Part shown: positions 3,379 to 6,015 of the stretch, in pieces
Position numbering within the stretch: position 1 is the stretch's first letter
Layout of the letters: each line of letters begins with the position of its first letter
NCBI GenBank assembly: GCA_016209245.1
Contig: JACQWN010000288.1
Span: forward strand, 1-6,015
From: Bacteroidia bacterium
GTDB taxonomy: Bacteria > Bacteroidota > Bacteroidia > Bacteroidales > BM523
Direction: 5' to 3'
DNA length: 6,015 bases
Notes under the pieces: generated by a model
Database searches by the model: none
What the model saw: the letters and a program-made list of their open reading frames with translations, nothing else
What the model was told of the DNA's origin: nothing
Translations under genes and position numbers: made by a program

Positions 3379-6015
3379 TGCATTAATATAAATACAGGTA
3401 TAATTACCTTTGTTTCCGTTGGCATCAACAGGAATATACCTTAAAGTATGTATTCCCGGCTGGTTTGGCGTATAAACCGGGCCAGGAGATATTACTCCGT
3501 TTCCTTCCAATAATTGAATTCCAATGAATCCCTGCGTATTAATATCATTATTAATAATATTATTCAAATTAACATCCCATGGCGTATTTGGGCACAACTG
3601 AATATTATATACTTGAGTGCATGCTGAATTTAAACCTATATTTCCGTCAGTTATCCCAATAACACCCGGACCCCCTGTAGGAAGATTCAGATTATGATGA
3701 GGCATCGTTCCATCGCCAAATTGTCCAGTAATTTCATAACCCAGGTCAAGTAAAACATTTGCTTCACCGGAAAGTATAGTCCGTCTTTCCTCTCCATTTA
3801 GAATATCAAGTCCGGGAAACATCATATTATTAGTATAAGGTGGGATAAGACAGTTTTCATCAAAATGGCTTAACATTCCCGTTCCAACATCAGCAATTGG
3901 TTCGTTAACAGCAAAATTTCCATGAAACCTGATATTATTGCAACCTGAATAAAGGACCGCAGAATTTGCAGGGAAATAGGAATATAATCCGCTCGGTTGT
4001 AACAGATATGAATTTGAACTGTTATCAAAAAGAAATAAATCATATCTTGAAAACATCTGAAAACCAGGTGCAAACATGCTTATTCCATTACCGGTTATCA
4101 AACTGGCAAAACCCAATGTATGGAGTACTTCATGAAGTACAACAGAATATAGATCGGCTTGGCCTGGTTGTGTTGAACCAGAAACAAGAGAAGTATTCCA
4201 ATTATATGCAGCAAGATTAAGACCTATAATAGCATCAAAAAGGTTGGGATCATTTATTCCAGTATTGATAGCTTTCCAAACCTCGCTTTCAATAATACCA
4301 GTATTTTCTATCGCCAGACTGCAACATGCTTGTTGTTGAGGAATATAAAACGATGAAGCGGCGGTGCTTCCCAAAGAATTCGGTATTGAAACAGGTTGAA
4401 ACAAATAATTTATTGTAGCTTCCGTAGTACCGCATTCTTGCTGATCGATGAGAAAGGAAATATCATCAAAAACCTGCTCGATTACGTCAACTATTGCAGT
4501 AGTATATAATCCGTTCGGGTCATCAAAGTCAATATGATAGTTTTTTTCGGTTACTGAATGTATGCCAGGTTTATCAGGATTTATTGTTATGTCCTGTATA
4601 GTATAAATATTTCCAAATCTGTCGAAAATAATTGAGTTTTCATATTCGTGTAGATCTTCAAACGGATCAAATGTAGTAATTGTACATATATCTCCATAAA
4701 CACCTGGCATCGTTGAAAATACCGGTTTTACGCGTATTTCATAAGTGATGCCTCCTTCTTGTAATTCGGTAATTTCAGCTAATGGCAATATAGGTTCATT
4801 ATTTGTATATATCTGATTGAAGCCAATTTCATTATTAATAATATTAAATTCATATTGTATTGCACCTATTACAGTCTCAGCATATAAGACTGCATCTAGC
4901 GCAACGCCGGTAACGCCGCAGAATTCACTGCTTAACTTTGTTACAGGTAATACCGTTATCGGTTGGGCATAACTGAAAACCGACGTATTATTTTGCGCAT
5001 CCGTTGCCGTTGCAACCACAAAACCATAGCTTGTTGTCACATTCGCCGTCCAGTTCCCAGCCCCATCTGCCGTAACGCTTGCAAGATATTCATTCGCATT
5101 TTCCGCCTCCGTGCTGCCGAAAATCTCGATAATATCGCCGGGTTGCGAGGTGCCGGTTACAGTGGTGGCGGTGAAGCCGGTAATTACAGGCGCCGGTTTG
5201 TCCATATTTGCGCCAGGTCCTAAAAGTATGCCAACAGGATTATTGAATATCCTGTTACCTGATATTCTTACTAAATTTGAATTGCCGATAAGAATACCCC
5301 TTGACCCACAATAGGCTACGGTATTGCCTTCATCTAACCCGGTTCCTCCAACTATATTGTTATCAGCGAATTGAATATAAATACCATAGTTCTCTATTCC
5401 TTGGTCAGATAAAAGATCTATACTGGTTCCAACAAAATTGCTTTTTATTACACCATTCGATTGGTAAATTCTAATTCCTATCGCTGCTAATGCCGGACTG
5501 GTGTTAGCGATATTTGTAATAAAATTATCGATGGCAGTATAATTGCTGCAGCTTCCAAACATCACACCCACATCATTAAAATTACGGATATGAATACCCT
5601 TTAATGCAACATCGGGATAACCGGCAAAATAAAAGCAGGATGATATTTTGTTTTGTCCATCAATAATAATTTGAGGGTATCCATACTGGTAACCGTTCTG
5701 GCTTGTCCCGTCAAGAATTACCTGGTTGAATATTACAGGAAGCTGGGTGTTTAATAAAATAATATGCGGTCCGGTTCCTGCAATATTAAAGACAATAACT
5801 ATAGCTCCCGGTGAGTCGTTCGCTTTGCGGAACGCCCACTGCAGCGTCCCGTACATCGCCGGGTGGCATAATGAGTCAATGTAATTATACGGATACAGGA
5901 ACGGGTCCGGATCCGTAATTTTGGTTACTACCAAAGTATCCACAGCGTGAATGCTAATTGCTGACAGACAAAGCAATATGGCTGCCAATGCCGGTTTTAA
6001 AACTAATTTTTTCAT
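2995..6015 (-). CDS. Secreted multidomain beta-helix / zinc metalloprotease surface protein, N-terminal 1006 residues (frame broken at 3' end)
   Basis: This is the 5' part of a giant secreted protein. The ATG at 6015-6013 is followed by MKKLVLKPAL and a hydrophobic stretch, a convincing Sec signal peptide, so the start is well supported; its ribosome binding site lies outside the window. Domains in order are: signal peptide 1-24, right-handed beta-helix about 55-268, bacterial Ig-like 272-356, FN3-like 359-450, zinc metalloprotease about 455-765, Ig-like about 766-880, and a Cys-rich start of a jelly-roll domain from about 880. The protease has HEVLHTLGFAS at 628-638, SHFDE at 716-720 and LLDLGYEI at 755-762. 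The probable role is an extracellular or cell-surface protease and adhesin that binds and degrades protein or glycoprotein. The TAA at 2995-2997 falls inside the jelly-roll domain, whose second half continues at once in another frame. The stop is therefore a frame break and not the natural end. The substrate cannot be inferred. Confidence 0.88.
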   Translation of the reverse strand: MKKLVLKPALAAILLCLSAISIHAVDTLVVTKITDPDPFLYPYNYIDSLCHPAMYGTLQWAFRKANDSPGAIVIVFNIAGTGPHIILLNTQLPVIFNQVILDGTSQNGYQYGYPQIIIDGQNKISSCFYFAGYPDVALKGIHIRNFNDVGVMFGSCSNYTAIDNFITNIANTSPALAAIGIRIYQSNGVIKSNFVGTSIDLLSDQGIENYGIYIQFADNNIVGGTGLDEGNTVAYCGSRGILIGNSNLVRISGNRIFNNPVGILLGPGANMDKPAPVITGFTATTVTGTSQPGDIIEIFGSTEAENANEYLASVTADGAGNWTANVTTSYGFVVATATDAQNNTSVFSYAQPITVLPVTKLSSEFCGVTGVALDAVLYAETVIGAIQYEFNIINNEIGFNQIYTNNEPILPLAEITELQEGGITYEIRVKPVFSTMPGVYGDICTITTFDPFEDLHEYENSIIFDRFGNIYTIQDITINPDKPGIHSVTEKNYHIDFDDPNGLYTTAIVDVIEQVFDDISFLIDQQECGTTEATINYLFQPVSIPNSLGSTAASSFYIPQQQACCSLAIENTGIIESEVWKAINTGINDPNLFDAIIGLNLAAYNWNTSLVSGSTQPGQADLYSVVLHEVLHTLGFASLITGNGISMFAPGFQMFSRYDLFLFDNSSNSYLLQPSGLYSYFPANSAVLYSGCNNIRFHGNFAVNEPIADVGTGMLSHFDENCLIPPYTNNMMFPGLDILNGEERRTILSGEANVLLDLGYEITGQFGDGTMPHHNLNLPTGGPGVIGITDGNIGLNSACTQVYNIQLCPNTPWDVNLNNIINNDINTQGFIGIQLLEGNGVISPGPVYTPNQPGIHTLRYIPVDANGNKGNYTCIYINALPCIDNCLHPDTCNLTCNPDFDCTGSSCGNALIPQNWIPSHGTPDCYNYAFNQPNPWYLRMAAHPSQSNPNGWSEGALTPVNIIQGNTYLLSYYRRIGNLAGGNNNIENLFVKLISQNTYYYLWNAN
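3376..3720 (-). other. Ig-like domain after the protease (residues about 766-880)
   Basis: The segment starts after DLGYEITGQFGDG and contains VYNIQLCPNTPWDVNLNN, an Asn/Ile-rich low-complexity stretch (816-825), and GIHTLRYIPVDANGNKGN. The last resembles the closing strand of bacterial Ig or HYR-like domains ('G.htLrYipvD..GN.gn.t.iyi'). Its likely role is a rigid spacer between the protease and the jelly-roll domain. I could not assign a named family with confidence. Confidence 0.45.
3721..4653 (-). other. Zinc metalloprotease domain with HEVLHTLGF motif (residues about 455-765)
   Basis: HEVLHTLGFAS at residues 628-638 (coding 4134-4102) is a zincin active site. His628 and His632 would bind zinc and Glu629 would be the general base. 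The usual third metzincin His after GFxx is absent (the residues there are Ala-Ser). A downstream SHFDE (716-720) and then LLDLGYEI (755-762) match secreted HExxH-TLGF proteases, in which a 'SHwDe...DLGY' segment follows the active site. Residues 455-627 would be the N-terminal subdomain, with an adjacent Cys pair (ACCS at 563-566). The product would be an extracellular endopeptidase. Assignment to a MEROPS family needs a profile search. Confidence 0.8.
4666..4941 (-). other. FN3-like beta-domain (residues about 359-450)
   Basis: The segment TKLSSEFCG...IQYEFNI...ITYEIRVKPVF has the alternating hydrophobic pattern and the 'GA..YEF.i' and 'YeIRVrp' strands of the fibronectin-III-like modules common in Bacteroidota surface proteins. 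It links the Ig-like domain to the protease domain. It is AT-rich (10 of 60 G+C at 4801-4860), unlike the Ig-like module beside it. The assignment rests on pattern only. Confidence 0.5.
4948..5202 (-). other. Bacterial Ig-like domain (residues about 272-356)
   Basis: This beta-sandwich domain of about 85 residues begins PAPVITGFTATTVTGT. It contains QPGDIIEIFGS, a GAGNWTANV strand and ATATDAQNNTSVFSYAQPI, the pattern of Ig-like domains that commonly follow beta-helices in Bacteroidota surface proteins ('G..W......G..v.ATATD..gNTSeFS'). It most likely serves as a spacer or stalk. Its DNA is distinctly GC-rich (129 of 240 bases at 4981-5220) compared with the adjoining AT-rich module. Confidence 0.72.
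5212..5853 (-). other. Right-handed parallel beta-helix domain 1 (residues about 55-268)
   Basis: The domain opens with GTLQWAFRKAND, the typical 'GTLRWAI..AN' entry of secreted beta-helix proteins, followed by LDGTSQNGY and PQIIIDGQNK. It then shows turns of about 20-25 residues with the ladder pattern 'GI.I..S....I..N.F': GIRIYQSNGVIKSNFVG, GIYIQFADNNIVGG and GILIGNSNLVRISGNRIF. This fold is seen in polysaccharide lyases, glycosidases and adhesins. I see no recognisable catalytic triad, so a binding or structural role is as likely as an enzymatic one. Confidence 0.75.
5944..6015 (-). other. Sec signal peptide (residues 1-24)
   Basis: Residues 1-24 have the three classical parts: a basic start (MKKLVLK), a hydrophobic core (ALAAILLCLSAI) and a small-residue cleavage site, SIHA before VDTLVV, so cleavage after Ala24 is likely. 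The Cys in the core is preceded by Leu-Leu and not by Ala or Gly, so it does not form a good lipobox and a lipoprotein is unlikely. Export to the periplasm is expected, followed by T9SS translocation if the missing C-terminus carries a sorting domain. Confidence 0.85.

Noticed and set aside
3541..3570. AT-rich, palindrome-like run of AATATTATT units
   Set aside because: It encodes an Asn/Ile-rich loop in frame on the minus strand and lies inside a coding domain, so a regulatory or terminator role is not supported.
4963..5314. Plus-strand open frames in the GC-rich Ig-like region
   Set aside because: They are shadows of the Ig-like and beta-helix coding sequence. Higher GC lowers stop-codon frequency and creates chance open frames.
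5944..6015. Lipoprotein signal peptide (Cys in the hydrophobic core)
   Set aside because: The residues before the Cys are Leu-Leu rather than a lipobox with Ala or Gly at -1, and a normal signal peptidase I site (SIHA) follows.
1..6015. tRNA, rRNA, CRISPR array, insertion sequence or phage elements
   Set aside because: I saw no cloverleaf, spaced direct repeats, transposase motifs or terminal inverted repeats; the whole window is accounted for by one coding locus.

Overview
The window is filled by a single minus-strand locus and contains no other gene that I can support. It is AT-rich (roughly 40% GC by eye). The locus encodes a very large, secreted, multidomain surface protein of the kind found in Bacteroidota (Cytophagales, Flavobacteriales, Sphingobacteriales or related uncultured lineages). 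The pointers to that phylum are SprB-type repeats (GGTPPYTY core), a PKD domain (WNFGDG), AG-D-TIPCG and jelly-roll modules, Asn-rich right-handed beta-helices, and a HExxH protease of the 'SHFDE...DLGY' type. These modules are typical of type IX secretion system (T9SS) clients, but the C-terminus, where a sorting domain would sit, lies beyond position 1.

Layout in the direction of translation, from 6015 down to 1: Sec signal peptide (6015-5944); first right-handed beta-helix (about 5853-5212); bacterial Ig-like domain (about 5202-4948); FN3-like beta-domain (about 4941-4666); zinc metalloprotease domain (about 4653-3721, HEVLHTLGF at 4134-4108); Ig-like linker (about 3720-3376); Cys-rich start and jelly-roll/CBM-like domain (about 3378-2781); Ig/PKD-like domain (about 2780-2511); SprB-type repeats (about 2510-2194); PKD domain (2187-1945); second, longer beta-helix (about 1941-469); and an alpha-helical region (about 468-1) that runs off the window.

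The reading frame is broken twice. The 5' part (6015-2995) stops in the middle of the jelly-roll domain, and the rest of that domain continues in another frame (3005-2418). That frame stops inside an SprB repeat, after which coding resumes in the original frame and stays open for more than 800 codons to the window edge. The two breaks cancel each other's frame effect. The first looks like a 1-nt indel, possibly in a TTTT run at 3026-3029. The second looks like a deletion of most of one SprB repeat. They may be sequencing or assembly errors, or real mutations making this a pseudogene; the sequence alone does not decide.

Base composition follows the domain map. The N-terminal coding segment, the Ig-like domain and the SprB repeats are about 50-60% GC, while the intervening domains drop to 17-38% in the lines I counted. 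This suggests a mosaic gene assembled from shared, shuffled modules.
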